A stretch of DNA of 5,732 nucleotides from assembly GCA_905236975.1 (NCBI GenBank), contig CAJOQU010000034.1, forward strand, positions 1 through 5,732, in the 5' to 3' direction. A program made the position numbers and the translations under genes. Positions 5,118 through 5,732 of the stretch are shown piece after piece. The DNA comes from an uncultured Clostridia bacterium. GTDB taxonomy: Bacteria > Bacillota > Clostridia > Oscillospirales > Acutalibacteraceae. Position 1 is the stretch's first letter. Every line of letters starts with the position of its first letter. The notes under the pieces were generated by a model, which did not search any database, was not told the origin of the DNA, and saw only the letters and a program-made list of their open reading frames with translations.

Positions 5118-5732
5118 TCAGCAATCCGTCAAGACGCCGCGTTTGCAGGCTGCCTTACATTTTCCGCAGCCGGTACAAAGCGCATGATCGATGACCGCGA
5201 CGTTATTGACCACTTTAACCGCACCCGCCTCGCAGGCTTTTTCGCACATGCGGCAGGCAATACAGGAAGCGCCGCATGCCTTGACTACGCCGGCGCCGCG
5301 CTCCAAATTGGCACAGCCGACCGCCACCTTGGCCGACTTTGGAATCAGCGAGATCAATCCCTTCGGACATACTTTGGCGCACTGCCCACAGCCTACACAG
5401 ACATCCCTGCAAACAACGGGTCTTCCGTCAACCAGCGTGATGGCATCAAACGAACAGGCTTGTGCGCAATCTCCAAAGCCCACACAGCCGAAGCGGCATT
5501 CCAACGGTCCCGCGTGCATCAAATCGGCGGCGGCACAGCTTTGAATGCCTTCGTAATTGTATTTGGTCCTGGTGATCTCGCCATTGCCATGACAGGCAAT
5601 AAAAGCGATTTTGGGATCGTTTTCCACCGTTACGCCAAGCAGTTCGGCCAGTGCCGAGGCGGTGGTACTGCCACCGGGGGCGCAGCGATCGGGCGGAGCC
5701 TCCCCCGCGGCCACGGCGGCGGCATAGCCGTC
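5118..5732 (-). CDS. rnfB: RnfB, ferredoxin:NAD+ oxidoreductase subunit B (5'-truncated)
   Basis: This is the C-terminal 204 residues of the Fe-S subunit of the membrane Rnf complex, which couples electron transfer from reduced ferredoxin to NAD+ with ion pumping. The 5' end lies beyond the window; the frame is open to the right edge, beginning DGYAAAVAAGEAPPDRC, the typical segment after the CGxCG Fe-S site of RnfB. Next comes a linker with FIACHGNG and YNYEGIQSC, then C-x3-C-x5-C-x3-C (CRFGCVGFGDCAQAC), and three canonical C-x2-C-x2-C-x3-C ferredoxin motifs starting at CVGCGQCAKVC, CIACRMCEKAC and CTGCGKCKAAC. Such multi-cluster RnfB proteins are usual in clostridia, where the subunit is usually encoded last in rnfCDGEAB. 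Here it is followed directly by the RluA-like gene. The stop is TGA at 5120-5118. Confidence 0.93.
   Translation of the reverse strand, partial: DGYAAAVAAGEAPPDRCAPGGSTTASALAELLGVTVENDPKIAFIACHGNGEITRTKYNYEGIQSCAAADLMHAGPLECRFGCVGFGDCAQACSFDAITLVDGRPVVCRDVCVGCGQCAKVCPKGLISLIPKSAKVAVGCANLERGAGVVKACGASCIACRMCEKACEAGAVKVVNNVAVIDHALCTGCGKCKAACKRGVLTDC

Noticed and set aside
4756..5187. Plus-strand frame of 143 codons opposite the pseudouridine synthase gene
   Set aside because: It is antisense to a gene with intact catalytic motifs and shows no independent coding signal.
5467..5511. Apparent loss of one Cys in the first Fe-S motif of RnfB (GFGDC where a canonical motif has GCGDC)
   Set aside because: An extra Cys four residues before the motif gives C-x3-C-x5-C-x3-C, which as far as I recall is a usual variant in RnfB, so I do not treat it as a defect.
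5191..5544. Plus-strand frame of 117 codons opposite rnfB
   Set aside because: The opposite strand encodes four Fe-S motifs, and this frame is a compositional shadow.

Overview
The window looks like part of an anaerobic, mid-GC clostridial (Firmicutes) chromosome, possibly an Oscillospiraceae/Ruminococcaceae-type gut organism. This rests on three things. The end of an rnfB gene (Rnf ferredoxin:NAD+ oxidoreductase) is present. glmS is preceded by a glmS ribozyme, which is characteristic of Gram-positive bacteria. Shine-Dalgarno sites are strong and two promoters are near-consensus sigma-A type. The genus assignment is inference only.

Layout, left to right. Positions 1-112 are a GC-rich block of small hairpins and short direct repeats, resembling a dispersed palindromic element. 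It runs in frame into the 3' side of a minus-strand MarR-like reading frame (start at 242), which appears to be cut short or fused by it. A 26-bp inverted repeat (308-333), a plausible MarR-type operator, and a perfect 14-bp-stem terminator (341-372) follow. Positions 401-2071 hold a minus-strand three-gene operon: an Rrf2-family regulator, a protein with two YCII-like domains, and a six-TM HdeD/DUF308 membrane protein. It is driven by a promoter with perfect -35 and -10 hexamers (2101-2129) and ends at the 341-372 terminator.

Positions 2072-2574 contain no convincing gene and are almost entirely regulatory. In order they hold the rrf2 promoter, about 73 nt (2130-2202) in which I see nothing clear, the glmS promoter (2214-2242) with an overlapping GlnR/TnrA-like box, a 7-bp stem at the predicted transcript 5' end, the glmS ribozyme (cleavage predicted after 2304), terminator-like hairpins (2473-2540), and a hairpin (2543-2564) that buries the glmS Shine-Dalgarno. 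A segment at 2464-2473 can pair with the 5' arm of that last hairpin, so two exclusive folds are possible.

glmS (2575-4401, +) is intact and ends at a convergent terminator (4434-4467) shared with the minus-strand operon on the right. That operon is rnfB (5' end beyond the window) followed by a small RluA-type pseudouridine synthase that is probably translationally coupled to it. RnfB is commonly the last subunit in clostridial rnfCDGEAB clusters, so the other rnf genes probably lie beyond the right edge.

Functionally, glmS makes glucosamine-6-phosphate for the cell wall and is feedback-controlled by its own product through the ribozyme. The rnf tail belongs to membrane energy conservation. 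The Rrf2/YCII/HdeD operon is an uncharacterised, possibly stress-related unit. The most noteworthy signals are the layered RNA architecture between the ribozyme and glmS, the Rrf2-YCII-HdeD operon, and the MarR-like frame interrupted by a repeat.
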